From Arthrobacter jinronghuae (GTDB lineage: Bacteria; Actinomycetota; Actinomycetes; Actinomycetales; Micrococcaceae), in contig NZ_CP104263.1 in assembly GCF_025244825.1 (NCBI RefSeq), forward strand, positions 3,162,001 through 3,226,000: 64,000 nucleotides of DNA, in the 5' to 3' direction. Positions 32,984 through 41,826 of this stretch are shown here, one piece after another. How positions within the stretch are numbered: position 1 is the stretch's first letter; the number at the start of each line of letters is the position of its first letter. Made by a program: the position numbers and the translations under genes. The notes beneath the pieces are model-generated. The model saw nothing but the letters and a program-made list of their open reading frames with translations, searched no databases and had not been told where the DNA came from.

Positions 32984-33739
32984 CTAGCGGTTCAGCTCGG
33001 CGGAGATCCGTTCCACGGCTTCGCGCAGCAGCGGCACCGCACGGTCCGCGAAGGCTTCATCCACGCGCGAGACCGGCCCCGAGACGGAAACCGCCGACGG
33101 CGTGGGTGCGTTGGGAACGGCCATGGCGAAGCAGCGCACCCCGAGTTCCTGTTCCTGCTCGTCCACGGAGTAGCCGCGTTCCCGGATGCCATCCAGATCA
33201 GCCAGGAGCGCATCGACGCTGCCCAGGCTGTGCCCGGTGGGGGTGGGCATTCCCGCCCTGCCCACGATGCTGCGGACCTGTTCCTCCGGCAGCTGCGCCA
33301 GGATCGCCTTGCCGACGCCGGTGTCGTGCGTATGCACCCGGCGGCCGACTTCCGTGAACATCCGCATGGAATGCCGCGAGGGAACCTGGGCAACGTAGAC
33401 CACCATGTCGGCGTCGAGCACTGCCATATTGGAGGTCTCCCCCAGATCATCCGCAAGGCCCTTCAGCTGCGGCATGGCCAGCGCGCCGAGCTGCAGGTTG
33501 GCGCCTTCCCCGAGCCGGATCAGCTTCGGCCCGAGGGCGTAACGCCGGTTGGGCAGCTGCCGGGCGTAGCCCCGGCCCACGAGGGTGCGCAGCAGCCGGT
33601 GGATGGTGGGCAGGGGCAGGGAGGTGGAGGCGGCAAGTTCGCTCAGCGTCACAGCCCCGCCGGCGTCGGCAATCAGCTCCAGCAGCTCAAAGACCCGTTC
33701 CACCGACTGCACGCCGGATCCGGCGGCCCGTTCAGCCAT
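32984..33739 (-). CDS. IclR family transcriptional regulator
   Basis: A 251-residue IclR-type regulator. The winged helix-turn-helix occupies residues 10-75 ('SVERVFELLELIADAGGAVTLSELAASTSLPLPTIHRLLRTLVGRGYA'). The effector-binding domain includes 'HTHDTGVGKAILAQLPEEQV' and 'GYSVDEQEQELGVRCFAMAVPN', with the conserved E-Q-E and C residues. GGGAGGGG precedes the ATG. The targets are not evident: the downstream neighbour is a convergent gene and the upstream neighbour is a DHFR-like gene on the same strand. Confidence 0.92.
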   Translation of the reverse strand: MAERAAGSGVQSVERVFELLELIADAGGAVTLSELAASTSLPLPTIHRLLRTLVGRGYARQLPNRRYALGPKLIRLGEGANLQLGALAMPQLKGLADDLGETSNMAVLDADMVVYVAQVPSRHSMRMFTEVGRRVHTHDTGVGKAILAQLPEEQVRSIVGRAGMPTPTGHSLGSVDALLADLDGIRERGYSVDEQEQELGVRCFAMAVPNAPTPSAVSVSGPVSRVDEAFADRAVPLLREAVERISAELNR

Positions 33740-33819
33740 GATTGCCCCTCCCCACGAATTGCCCCCACTTTATCGCAGAGCGGAAACTTTCTTCCTTATC
33801 CAGCACCGCGGAAAAGGCA

Positions 33820-34449
33820 TCAAACGGAGATCCCGGGTCCGCTTCCGGAACCGGTTTCGGCCGGCAGCCCGGCTGGGTGCAGCGTCACGCAGACAGCGCC
33901 GGACCGCGTGGTCTGCGGCTGCGAGACGCTGTAGGAGGCCGTCTCGCGGATGTCTTCGAAGAGCCGCTTGCCCTGGGCCACCACCACCGGGAAAATCAGC
34001 AGCCGGTACGCGTCCACCAGCCCGGCCGCAGCCAGCGCCTGGACCAGCTGATAACTGCCGTGCACCTGGAGTTCGCCGCTGCGCCGGGACTTCAGCCGTT
34101 CCACGCTGGAGATCAGCTCCCCTTCGAGCAGGAGCGTGTTGTGCCAGGGCACCGGCGGCATTGTCGCGGAGACCAGATACTTCGGCAGGCTGTTCAAGGC
34201 TGTGGCAATGACGTCCCCGGGTTGGTTCGCGGCCTCCCAGTAGGGCTGCATCATGTCGTACGTGTTGCGCCCCAGCAGCAGTGCATCGGCCATGCCGTAC
34301 CACTCGGAGACAATCTGCTCCAGGTCAGGGTCAGCAAGCGGCGTCAGCCACCCGCCGCCGGTGAACCCGCCGGACGGGTCTTCCTCCCTGCTGCCCGGGG
34401 CCTGCATCACGCCGTTCAACGTCAGAAAAGTGTTGACCGTCAGCTTCAC
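33820..34449 (-). CDS. Dihydrofolate reductase/RibD C-terminal domain family protein
   Basis: A 209-residue protein of the RibD-C/DHFR-like fold. The N-terminal 'KLTVNTFLTLNGVMQAPG' and the segment 'LLLGRNTYDMMQPYW' are hallmarks, as is 'VHGSYQLVQALAAAGLVDAYRLLIFPVVVAQGKRLF'. It is not the essential folate enzyme; these paralogues reduce unknown substrates with NADPH. The start is GTG with AGGAAC upstream. The last 25 residues extend beyond the usual end. Confidence 0.85.
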   Translation of the reverse strand: MKLTVNTFLTLNGVMQAPGSREEDPSGGFTGGGWLTPLADPDLEQIVSEWYGMADALLLGRNTYDMMQPYWEAANQPGDVIATALNSLPKYLVSATMPPVPWHNTLLLEGELISSVERLKSRRSGELQVHGSYQLVQALAAAGLVDAYRLLIFPVVVAQGKRLFEDIRETASYSVSQPQTTRSGAVCVTLHPAGLPAETGSGSGPGISV

Positions 34450-34543
34450 CGAGCACCCCGTTCCTAGGTCCCCCTGCTTCTAGGTTCGGCCCGGCATCCG
34501 GGGGTGTCAACGGTTCCGGACAACGCCCGGGCGGCAGCTCCGC

Positions 34544-35092
34544 TTAGGCCCAGGTGTGCGGAGCGGGGCGGCGGGTGCTCGGCAGGGCGACGGCGGCACG
34601 CCACTCGCTGATCCACTCCGGCAGTTCCAGGTCCGACGGCGGAACGGCGCCCACGGCCTCGAAGATCTCCTCGTTGCTCACCGGTCCGTTCTTGGATACC
34701 AGGCGGGTGCAGATGACGGCGCTGGCGTAGATCTCTCCGTCCGCCACCATGCGCTGCTCGATGTAGATGGCCCGCTCATCGAACCCGATGACCCGGGTTT
34801 CAATGCTGTACTGCTGGTGCAGCTGCAGGGATTTGCGGAAGCTGATGGTTTCGTTGTTCGCCACCGGGCTCCAGCCGCGCTTCTTCATGATGTCCCAGAC
34901 GCCGCTGCGGACCAGCAGGTCAAAGCGGCCCAGGTCCATCAGCGAGAAGTACATGCCGTTGTTCAGGTGCATCGCAAAGTCGATGTCCGTGACCAGGACC
35001 TTCATGGGTACCGAGGAGGTCTCGAAGAAGCCCAGCTTGGGCCGGCGTCGGGCGCGGAACAGGGTCAGGATGGTGCGCAGAATGAGGTGCAT
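34544..35092 (-). CDS. Hotdog-fold acyl-CoA thioesterase family protein
   Basis: A 182-residue thioesterase-like protein of the YbgC/4-hydroxybenzoyl-CoA-type superfamily. The core 'TDIDFAMHLNNGMYFSLMDLGRFDLL' carries the D-x-x-x-H-x-N-N-x-x-Y pattern seen across that fold, with the Asp near residue 36. It is similar to eukaryotic THEM6/THEM-like proteins. It probably hydrolyses an acyl-CoA in the cytoplasm. It is not in an evident operon. Confidence 0.82.
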   Translation of the reverse strand: MHLILRTILTLFRARRRPKLGFFETSSVPMKVLVTDIDFAMHLNNGMYFSLMDLGRFDLLVRSGVWDIMKKRGWSPVANNETISFRKSLQLHQQYSIETRVIGFDERAIYIEQRMVADGEIYASAVICTRLVSKNGPVSNEEIFEAVGAVPPSDLELPEWISEWRAAVALPSTRRPAPHTWA

Positions 35093-35200
35093 GCCCGCTA
35101 TATTACCGCTCAGTAACTTAGTGTCGAGGTGCGCCGCGGAATTTTCTTTTCCCGCTCCGTTCCACGCGGACCGGATCCGGTGCCCGCACCGCCGCGCCCG

Positions 35201-36307
35201 TCAGCGCCACGGCTGGACCATGGCCTTCAGCGCCCCCGGTTCCTGGCCGGCGTCGAGCGCTTCCCGCACTTGGCCGAGCCCGAACTCATGGGTGACCAAA
35301 CCGTCCAGGTCCACCTTGCCCTCTGCGACCAGCGAGATGGCCGTCGGCCAGGTGTTGGCGTAGCGGAAGACGCCGGTGAGCCAGATTTCGCGGTTCTGGA
35401 TCACGCCGACCGGCAGTTCGACGTCCTCGGCGCCCATGCCCACCAACACGGCCCGGCCGCCGGGAGCCACCGCCCGGATGCCGGCGCGGACCGCGCTGGG
35501 AGCTCCGGAGGCGTCGATGAACGCATCCACTCCCAGCCCGTCCACCGGCTGGGAGGCATGCAGGGTGTGAGTGGCTCCGTGCGCGGCGGCGAAGTCCAGC
35601 CGGTCCTGCGCGATGTCACTGATGTACACGGCGCTGGCGCCGAAGGCGCGGGCCACCTGGGCAATGATCACGCCGATCGGTCCGGCACCGGCTACCAGCA
35701 CCCGCTGTCCGGGCCCGACGCCGGCCTTCCGGCAGGCCCAGATGCCTACCGAGAGCGGCTCCATCAGGGCGGCGGCCTCGTCCGAGACCGTGTCCGGAAC
35801 GGCGTGGGCGAAATCGGACTCGATCGCCACGTATTCGGCAAAGGCGCCGTCGACCGGCGGGGTGGCGTAGAAGGCCATGTCGGGACACAGGTTGTAGCGG
35901 CCCTGCTTGCACTGCTCGCAGCGGCGGCAGGGTTTCTGCGGCTCGATGGATACCCGCTGGCCGATCCGGGCCGGATCCACGGAGGCGCCGACGGCGGCAA
36001 TGGTCCCGGACGCTTCGTGCCCCAGGACCAGCGGCTCCTCCACGACAAACTGCCCGATCCGCCCGTGCCGGAAATAATGCACGTCGCTGCCGCAGACGCC
36101 GACGGCGGCCACCCGGACCAGCACCTCGTTCGGTTCCAGCTGCGGAAGCGGGCGTTCGTCGACGGACAGCTGGTTGGGGACGGCCTCGTCCGCGGCGCCG
36201 TCGGCATTTCCGCCGGGGGTGGCCGGGACGCGCAGGACCGAGACGCGCATGCTGTCCGGAAGCTCCGGCGTCGGGGTCTCGGCGGCGGCGCTGGTGGAAA
36301 GTGACAT
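35201..36307 (-). CDS. Zinc-dependent polyol/sorbitol-type dehydrogenase (MDR family)
   Basis: A 368-residue medium-chain dehydrogenase. 'GVCGSDVHYFRHGRIG' with the following 'GHEASG' gives the catalytic zinc ligands and is typical of sorbitol/xylitol dehydrogenases. The structural zinc site 'CRRCEQCKQGRYNLC' has all four Cys, and 'GAGPIGVIIAQVARAFGA' binds NAD. The ATG at 36307 has GAGGAA upstream, and a start at 36340 is less likely. The first 45 residues are an Ala/Pro-rich extension. It is a single gene. Confidence 0.88.
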   Translation of the reverse strand: MSLSTSAAAETPTPELPDSMRVSVLRVPATPGGNADGAADEAVPNQLSVDERPLPQLEPNEVLVRVAAVGVCGSDVHYFRHGRIGQFVVEEPLVLGHEASGTIAAVGASVDPARIGQRVSIEPQKPCRRCEQCKQGRYNLCPDMAFYATPPVDGAFAEYVAIESDFAHAVPDTVSDEAAALMEPLSVGIWACRKAGVGPGQRVLVAGAGPIGVIIAQVARAFGASAVYISDIAQDRLDFAAAHGATHTLHASQPVDGLGVDAFIDASGAPSAVRAGIRAVAPGGRAVLVGMGAEDVELPVGVIQNREIWLTGVFRYANTWPTAISLVAEGKVDLDGLVTHEFGLGQVREALDAGQEPGALKAMVQPWR

Positions 36308-36449
36308 TAGGGTTCCTCTTCGTTGCGGGTCCGCGGGCATGGCGGCCCCGGCGTACTGAGGACTCTAGTCCGGTGCGGCACCCGGTGTCCTTAACCGCCG
36401 TCGGGCAAACCCCCTGTCCCGTTGCCACCGAGAGCGTTACCTTTTCAGC

Positions 36450-36746
36450 ATGCACACCCTCGTTGTTTTGTTCCGGCAGCCGCGGGACCCGGCTGCCTTC
36501 CGCCGGCACTACCGCAACGTGCACCTGCCGCTGGTGCGCAACATCCCCGGCCTCCGTGAGCTGCGGGCGTCCGAGGAGCTGAGGTCGGCGGAGGAGCAAC
36601 CGCCGTATTTCGCACTGTTCGAAGCCGATTTCGACGACGAATCGGCCATGCAGGAGTCCCTGACCACCGCCGAGGGGCAGGCCGCCAACGCCGACATCCC
36701 TCGGTTCGCGACCGGCGGGCTGACCGTGTTCACCTACCGGAACTAG
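36450..36746 (+). CDS. EthD family reductase-like protein
   Basis: A 98-residue dimeric alpha-beta-barrel protein. The opening 'VVLFRQPRDPAAFRRHYRNVHLPLVRNIPGL' is the EthD signature, with the His in Y-x-x-x-H-L-P-L. EthD was named from an ethyl-tert-butyl-ether degradation locus; the biochemical role of most members is unknown. It stands alone between the polyol dehydrogenase and the DUF6308-like gene. Confidence 0.85.
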   Translation: MHTLVVLFRQPRDPAAFRRHYRNVHLPLVRNIPGLRELRASEELRSAEEQPPYFALFEADFDDESAMQESLTTAEGQAANADIPRFATGGLTVFTYRN

Positions 36747-36769
36747 TGGCAGTTTCGGGGAGTTCCGGC

Positions 36770-37465
36770 TCAGTCGTCGTCGCCCGGCGCGGCCCGGAAA
36801 CCGCGCTGCTTGGCGTCCATCCACAGCACCACGTCCATGGCCCGCAGGGCTGACACCCGCACCGGCAGCGCAGCCCGGTCCTGGACTTCGTCCAGGAGGC
36901 GGACCAGTTCCCGGTCATTGGCGGTCAGCAGCGCATGCCATTCCTCCCACTGCGTGAGGGAGGTCCCCGCTCCGATGCTGCGGGCCACCATCGAGTCCCA
37001 GATCGGAATCAGTTTCGGCCGTTTGCGGGCCAGCAGCTTGCTGGTTTTCGTGGGGCCCATCTTCCACTGCCCGCCCCGGTAGCCGCGGAAAATCTCCCAG
37101 AGCAGCCACGCCGGGCTGTCCTTGCCGAGGACGTGGACGTATTCGACGCCGGTGACGTCCGCCAGCTCCAGACTCACCGGAATCAGTTCCAGCAGCTCGC
37201 CGATCTCCGGTGCCTTCGTCTCGAGCAGCCCCACCACCGCCGGTCCCTTGATTTCCTCGCCCAGCAGGGCCAGTGCAACCAGGTCATCGGCGGTGATCCG
37301 GTCGGCGGCTCCCGGGGAGTCTCCCCCGCCGGCCCAGGTGTCGAACCTCGCCCCGGTCCGCACATGCCCGGAGGTCAGTTTCTGCGTGTAGTAGCGGCGC
37401 AGCAGGCCGGCGGCGTCGTCAACGTGGCCGGCGTCGAGGATGGCTGGAAGGTCCACGGGGTCCAC
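36770..37465 (-). CDS. DUF6308-like protein at the end of the osmoprotectant operon
   Basis: A 231-residue soluble protein without a known function; the middle ('DRITADDLVALALLGEEI') and the later 'KLLARKRPKLIPIWDSMV' fit what I recall as DUF6308. No signal peptide or membrane helix is seen. It begins one base after the stop of the glycine-betaine-type binding protein, so it is co-transcribed and perhaps coupled, although nothing in its sequence suggests a transport role. Confidence 0.65.
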   Translation of the reverse strand: MDPVDLPAILDAGHVDDAAGLLRRYYTQKLTSGHVRTGARFDTWAGGGDSPGAADRITADDLVALALLGEEIKGPAVVGLLETKAPEIGELLELIPVSLELADVTGVEYVHVLGKDSPAWLLWEIFRGYRGGQWKMGPTKTSKLLARKRPKLIPIWDSMVARSIGAGTSLTQWEEWHALLTANDRELVRLLDEVQDRAALPVRVSALRAMDVVLWMDAKQRGFRAAPGDDD

Positions 37466-37466
37466 C

Positions 37467-38468
37467 TCACTCGGGAGCGGTAATCAGGCCCTTCTCGACC
37501 ATCCAGTCGAAGGCGACGTCCGCGGGCTCCTGGCCGTTGACGTCTACGGCAAGGTTCATCTTGCGCAGTTCCTCGTCCGTTAGCAACGGGGACACCTGCG
37601 CAAAGATGTCCACCAGCTCCGGATATTCCTCCAGCGCCTCGGTGTTGAAGACGGGCGCCGCGTTGTAGGCGGGGAAGTAGGCCAGATCGTCCTCGAGCAC
37701 GGTCAGTCCCAGCGAATCGATCCGTCCGTCCGTGGCAAAGACCTCGCCGAAGTTGCACTCCCCGGCGTCGGTGGCCGAATACACGGCACCGGTGTCATAG
37801 ATGCCGATGTTGGCGTCCGGCACGCCGTTGGGTGCCCCGCGCGGCATACCGTACTTTTCCAGCAGCGGGTTCATGCCGTCCGGACGCGAGTTGAACTCGG
37901 CCTCAAGGCAGAACGTGCGCTCCTCCACCGGCAGGGTGGTGATGTCGGAGATGCTGGCCACGCCCAGCTCCTCGGCGGCCTCGCTGCGGATCGCCATGGC
38001 GTAGGTGTTGTTCAGCGGCGCCGGATCGCCCCAAGTGACACCGTTTGCCAGGTCCGCGTCATGCACGGCCTGCCATTGTTCCTGTTTGTCCGGGATGCCT
38101 TCGCTTTGGCCGAGGTAGGCGATCCATCCGGTGCCGGTGTATTCCCAGGTCATGCCGGCCTGCCCCGACAGGAGCAGCTCCCGCGCCGGCTGGCTGCCGG
38201 GCACGTTGGTCAGGTCGGTGACGTCGAAGCCGGCGACCTTGGTGGCCAGCACCGCGATCTTGCCCAGGATGAGCTGTTCGGTGAAGTTCTTGCTGGTGAT
38301 GGTGAGCTCCGCGTCGTCGGGCAGGCCCTCGACGGGCTGGATCAGCCCGGGGTCCGCGTCCGGCACGTACGAGGCGGCGGGCTGCAGTCCGCAGCCCGCC
38401 AGCAGCAGGCCGACGGCGGCAGCTCCTGCGGCAGCGAGGCGGACGCGTGCGTTTGGCTGCGTTTTCAT
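37467..38468 (-). CDS. Glycine betaine/osmoprotectant ABC transporter substrate-binding lipoprotein
   Basis: A 333-residue OpuAC/OsmF-type binding protein. The lipoprotein signal ends L-A-G-C with Cys26. The body shows 'LTITSKNFTEQLILGKIAVL' and 'LLSGQAGMTWEYTGTGWIAYL', which are diagnostic of the family. The ATG shares one base with the stop of the permease gene (TGATG); the much longer open frame is the permease antiframe. It binds quaternary amines outside the cell and delivers them to the two-permease channel. Confidence 0.92.
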   Translation of the reverse strand: MKTQPNARVRLAAAGAAAVGLLLAGCGLQPAASYVPDADPGLIQPVEGLPDDAELTITSKNFTEQLILGKIAVLATKVAGFDVTDLTNVPGSQPARELLLSGQAGMTWEYTGTGWIAYLGQSEGIPDKQEQWQAVHDADLANGVTWGDPAPLNNTYAMAIRSEAAEELGVASISDITTLPVEERTFCLEAEFNSRPDGMNPLLEKYGMPRGAPNGVPDANIGIYDTGAVYSATDAGECNFGEVFATDGRIDSLGLTVLEDDLAYFPAYNAAPVFNTEALEEYPELVDIFAQVSPLLTDEELRKMNLAVDVNGQEPADVAFDWMVEKGLITAPE

Positions 38469-39247
38469 CAGAGTCCCTTCGGCCGGGCGATGTGCTCGAC
38501 CAGCCGGCCGATCCAGTCGACCACCAGCGCCAGCAGCGCCACCAGCAGGGCTCCGGCCACCAGCACCGTGGTCAGGTTCAGGTTCACGCCGGTGGTGATG
38601 AGGATCCCCAGCCCGCCGCCGTTGACGAACGTGGCCAGCGTGGCGGTGCCCACCAGAAGCACCAGTGCGGTCCGGACCCCGGAGAGCATCACGGGCACCG
38701 CGAGGGGCAGTTCCAGCCGGAACAGCACCTGGGCGTTGCTCATGCCGACGCCGCGGCCGGCCTCCACGACGCGCGGGTCCACCTGCTGCAGGCCCACCAT
38801 CGTGTTCCGCATGACCGGCAGCAGGGCATAGACCACCAGCGCCCCGATGGCGGCCCGGAAACCGAAGCCGACCCAGAAGGCCAGCAGCACCAGCAGCCCG
38901 ATGGCCGGCGCCGCCTGGCCGATGTTGGCCACCGCCATGATCGGCCCGGTGACCCGGCGCATCCGTCCGCGGGTGAGCAGCACGCCCAGCGGGATGGCGA
39001 CCACCAGCACGATCACCGCGGACACCCCGGTGAGCAGGAGGTGCTGCACGGTGTAGTCCCACAGCGCCGCGGGATCCAGGGTGGTGCGCTCGGTGACGCT
39101 GAGCTCGGCAGTGGTCAGCCAGAGCATCAGGAGCCCGAAGGCCACCGCGATGCCGGCCAGCTGCAGCAGGAGAGGGCGCCAGGATGTCGGGCCGGCACCG
39201 GTTTCGGCTTCGGCCCGGGCCTGGGCGGCCGTGGGGACGGCGGTCAT
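38468..39247 (-). CDS. Osmoprotectant ABC transporter permease
   Basis: A 259-residue OpuCB/OpuCD-type permease with about six helices. Characteristic parts are 'VANIGQAAPAIGLLVLLAFWVGFG' and the cytoplasmic coupling loop 'EAGRGVGMSNAQVLFRLELPLAVPVMLSGVRTALVLLVGTATLATFV'. The start overlaps the ATPase stop by 4 bp (ATGA). A soluble leader of about 25 residues precedes helix 1. It forms a heterodimer with the 40520-41161 product. Confidence 0.92.
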   Translation of the reverse strand: MTAVPTAAQARAEAETGAGPTSWRPLLLQLAGIAVAFGLLMLWLTTAELSVTERTTLDPAALWDYTVQHLLLTGVSAVIVLVVAIPLGVLLTRGRMRRVTGPIMAVANIGQAAPAIGLLVLLAFWVGFGFRAAIGALVVYALLPVMRNTMVGLQQVDPRVVEAGRGVGMSNAQVLFRLELPLAVPVMLSGVRTALVLLVGTATLATFVNGGGLGILITTGVNLNLTTVLVAGALLVALLALVVDWIGRLVEHIARPKGL

Positions 39248-40530
39248 CGGGTGCCCTGGCCGGCGGCAGCACCGGCGTCGTCCTGCACTGCTGCCTGCCC
39301 GTCTGTCTCTGTGCCGCGTCGGATGCCGCCGCTGTTGAGGCCCACCGGTGCGCTGGAGGAGCCCTGCTGCGCGGCGTCGTTCGCTGCCGTGATCGCTTCC
39401 ATTACGGTCTGAACGGTGACCAGCCCGAGGAACCGGTCCCGCGGACCCGTCACCAGGGCGGCGCCGGTGCTGGAGACCAGCATGGTGTCCAGCGCGTCAT
39501 TGAGCGTGGACTGCTCGCTGATCACCGGAAGCTTGGGATCAACGGCGTCGGTATGCCGGTCCAGGCGGCTGAGCTGGCGGCGGGAGAGCCACTGGATGGG
39601 CCGCTCCCGTTCGTCCAGGACGACGGCGTTCTGCTCGCCCGCGCCCTGCAGCCGGGAGAGGGTGTCGCTGGCAAGGTCCCCGATGCCGGCCGTAATCGGC
39701 GAGGCCAGCTCCACCTCGTTCACACGGGTCAGCGTGAGCTGCTTCAGGCCGGCGCCGGAACCGATGAAGTTTTCCACAAACTCGTTGGCGGGGTTCGCCA
39801 GGATGCGTTCCGGGGAGTCATACTGCACCAGCTGCGCGCCCTCGTCGAAGATGGCGATCCAGTCCCCCAGCTTCACCGCTTCGTCGAAGTCATGGGTGAC
39901 GCAGACGATGGTCTTGTTCAGTTCGGACTGGATATGCAGCAGTTCGTCCTGCAGCCGCTGGCGGGTGATCGGGTCCACGGCACCGAACGGTTCATCCATA
40001 AGCAGCACGGGCGGATCGGCGGCCAGGGCACGGGCCACGCCCACGCGCTGCTGCTGCCCGCCGGACAGTTCCTTCGGGTAGCGGTCACGGTAGAGGGCCG
40101 GATCGAGGGAGACCAGTTCGAGCAGCTCGTCCACCCGGGACTGGATGCGGTCCTTGTCCCAGTTGAGCATCTTGGGGACGACGGCGATGTTCGCCGCCAC
40201 GGTCATGTGCGGGAAGAGCCCGCCGGCCTGGATGACGTAGCCGATCCCGCGGCGCAGCTGGTCGCCGTCGATCCCGGTGACATCTTCGCCGTCGAGGATG
40301 ATCCGCCCGCTGGAGGGCTCAATGAGCCGGTTGATCATTTTCAGCGTGGTGGTCTTGCCGCAGCCCGACGGGCCAACCAGCATCACGATGCTGCCCCGCG
40401 GGATTTCCATGGTCAGCCCGCCGACGGCCGGTTTGTCCTGTCCGGGGAAGCGCTTGGTGACGTCTTCGAGCAGGATGCCGGTGGCGGTGGCTTTATCGCC
40501 GGTGGTTGGGGTAAGAGTCTCAGACACGGA
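39244..40530 (-). CDS. Osmoprotectant ABC transporter ATPase with CBS domains
   Basis: A 428-residue OpuCA/ProV-type ATPase. Walker A is G-P-S-G-C-G-K-T-T, the signature L-S-G-G-Q-Q-Q-R-V, and Walker B V-L-L-M-D-E-P-F. The part after the nucleotide-binding domain (about 270-390) has two CBS-like modules, which in OpuA-type systems sense ionic strength or c-di-AMP. The GTG at 40530 has GAGG upstream; an earlier start at 40578 lies inside the permease gene. The end is Ala/Gly/Gln-rich. Confidence 0.92.
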   Translation of the reverse strand, partial: SVSETLTPTTGDKATATGILLEDVTKRFPGQDKPAVGGLTMEIPRGSIVMLVGPSGCGKTTTLKMINRLIEPSSGRIILDGEDVTGIDGDQLRRGIGYVIQAGGLFPHMTVAANIAVVPKMLNWDKDRIQSRVDELLELVSLDPALYRDRYPKELSGGQQQRVGVARALAADPPVLLMDEPFGAVDPITRQRLQDELLHIQSELNKTIVCVTHDFDEAVKLGDWIAIFDEGAQLVQYDSPERILANPANEFVENFIGSGAGLKQLTLTRVNEVELASPITAGIGDLASDTLSRLQGAGEQNAVVLDERERPIQWLSRRQLSRLDRHTDAVDPKLPVISEQSTLNDALDTMLVSSTGAALVTGPRDRFLGLVTVQTVMEAITAANDAAQQGSSSAPVGLNSGGIRRGTETDGQAAVQDDAGAAAGQGTR

Positions 40531-41161
40531 TACCTCGCGGGGTTGTGAGCCGGCCGAGGCCGACCAGGAGAAGGTCAAGGATCAGGGCCAGCAGGATGAC
40601 GCCGACGACGCCGACCACTACGGATTCGAGGGAGTTGGCACCGCCCAGGCGGGAGAGTCCGGTGAAGATGAAGCCGCCCAGTCCCGGGCCGAGGGCGTAG
40701 GCCGCGATGGCGGCAATACCCATAACCATCTGGGCGGACACCCGCACGCCGGCGAGGATGACCGGCCAGGCCAGCGGCAGTTCGATGCGCAGCAGTGTGC
40801 GCAGCCGGCTCATGCCGACGCCGCGGGCGGATTCCACGACGGTCGGGGAAATCCCGGCCAGACCCACCACCGCGTTGCGCAGGATGGGCAGGGTGGCATA
40901 GAACGCCACGACGATCACGGCCGGCACGGCGCCGAACCCGAAGGGTGCGATCAGCAGGCCGATCAGGGCGAAGGACGGCAGCGTGAGGCCTACCGCGGAG
41001 ACGCCGTTGGCCACTCCGCTGAGGGTCTTATTGCGGTAAACGAGGGCCGCAATGACCACGGCAATGACCGTGGCGAGGATCAGGCACTGGACAACTAGGC
41101 TGAAGTGCTGCCATCCGGCGAACAGGATCTGTTGATACCGGTCCGCCACGAATTCCCACAC
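40520..41161 (-). CDS. Osmoprotectant ABC transporter permease (first gene of operon)
   Basis: A 213-residue permease with five or six helices and the coupling loop 'ESARGVGMSRLRTLLRIELPLAWPVILAGVR', almost the same as in the partner permease. It starts at GTG with AGAGG upstream. It overlaps the ATPase gene by 11 bp. Gene order permease-ATPase-permease-binding protein is typical of actinobacterial OpuC-like importers. Expression should respond to salt, but no operator could be recognised in the long upstream region. Confidence 0.9.
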   Translation of the reverse strand: MWEFVADRYQQILFAGWQHFSLVVQCLILATVIAVVIAALVYRNKTLSGVANGVSAVGLTLPSFALIGLLIAPFGFGAVPAVIVVAFYATLPILRNAVVGLAGISPTVVESARGVGMSRLRTLLRIELPLAWPVILAGVRVSAQMVMGIAAIAAYALGPGLGGFIFTGLSRLGGANSLESVVVGVVGVILLALILDLLLVGLGRLTTPRGIRV

Positions 41162-41224
41162 ATCAAGACCTCTTCACTTTGGTTGCGTATGTTTCTTGTC
41201 GCCTGTTTCTTGTTGCCGCCCGGC

Positions 41225-41274
41225 GTTTGGTGTCCGTGTTTGGTCCGGGGTTGGTGTCCGGGTTGGTGTCCGGG
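41225..41274. repeat. Degenerate tandem repeat (TTGGTGTCCGGG-like)
   Basis: Four imperfect copies of a T-T-G-G-T-G-T-C-C-G-G-G unit of about 12 bp are seen, the last two nearly identical. Just before it, at about 41189-41217, TGTTTCTTGTCGCC and TGTTTCTTGTTGCC form another near-duplicate. Both lie directly upstream of the osmoprotectant operon. Confidence 0.7.
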
Positions 41275-41361
41275 CGAAAACTACCAAGCAACCTTACCGT
41301 TACCTGCTTCACAAAGCGCCCCGAGGAGCCCCAAACCCGGCTTAACGTGATGTTTTTGCAA

Positions 41362-41508
41362 CGGGCGGGGTGCGGCGGGCCGCGGGGTGACGGGTGGGCT
41401 TGGGGCGGGGCGGGCCGCGGGGTGAGCCGGGGGCGGGGTGGTGGGCTTTGGGCCGGGTGGGCCGGTGGGCTTGGGGACGGGGTGCGCCGGGTGGGCCGGG
41501 TGGGCTTG
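41362..41508 (+). repeat. G-rich simple-sequence tract with G-quadruplex potential
   Basis: About 150 bp of plus strand contains many runs of three to five G separated by short C/T spacers, such as GGGTGGGCTTGGGGCGGGG. It has no A-rich parts and no convincing coding content. Several units (GGGTGGGC, GGGCTTGGGG) recur. It lies in the 665-bp non-coding stretch between the osmoprotectant operon and the 41827-42279 gene. Confidence 0.8.
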
Positions 41509-41540
41509 ACGTTCTGCCGGGGCTTCAGCGGCCGGACGCA

Positions 41541-41759
41541 TTCATAGTGCCGTTGATGTCCTCTGGCCGGTCCAGAGGCAGCATCTACTGCACTATGAAC
41601 GTGCGGGCGGCGCCGGTTGTACAGATAACGGGGCTTACCGGCGTCGGATGTACAGATAACGGGGCTTACCCTCGTCGGTTGTACAGATAACGGGGCTTAG
41701 CGGCGCCGGTTGTACAGATAACGGGGTTATTCGGCCGGCATAGGCCCGTTATCTGTACA
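41541..41759 (+). repeat. Composite intergenic repeat, copy A (palindrome + four 31-bp tandem units + inverted unit)
   Basis: Part 1 is an imperfect palindrome: TTCATAGTGCCGTTGATG (41541-41558) against CATCTACTGCACTATGAA (41582-41599), 16 of 18 positions paired, with a nested 7-bp stem in the loop. Part 2 is four tandem copies of TGTACAGATAACGGGG starting at 41618, 41649, 41680 and 41711, a strict 31-bp period. Part 3 is an inverted copy, CCCGTTATCTGTACA, at 41745-41759, which can pair with the last direct copy as a 15-bp stem. A second version occurs at 43999-44189. No protein is encoded. Confidence 0.92.
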
Positions 41760-41826
41760 CCGGATTTTCGGAAACCGCCCCAGCCCCCTCCGCTACGAGG
41801 ATCACTGTGCAGCGGGCGACGTCCGG

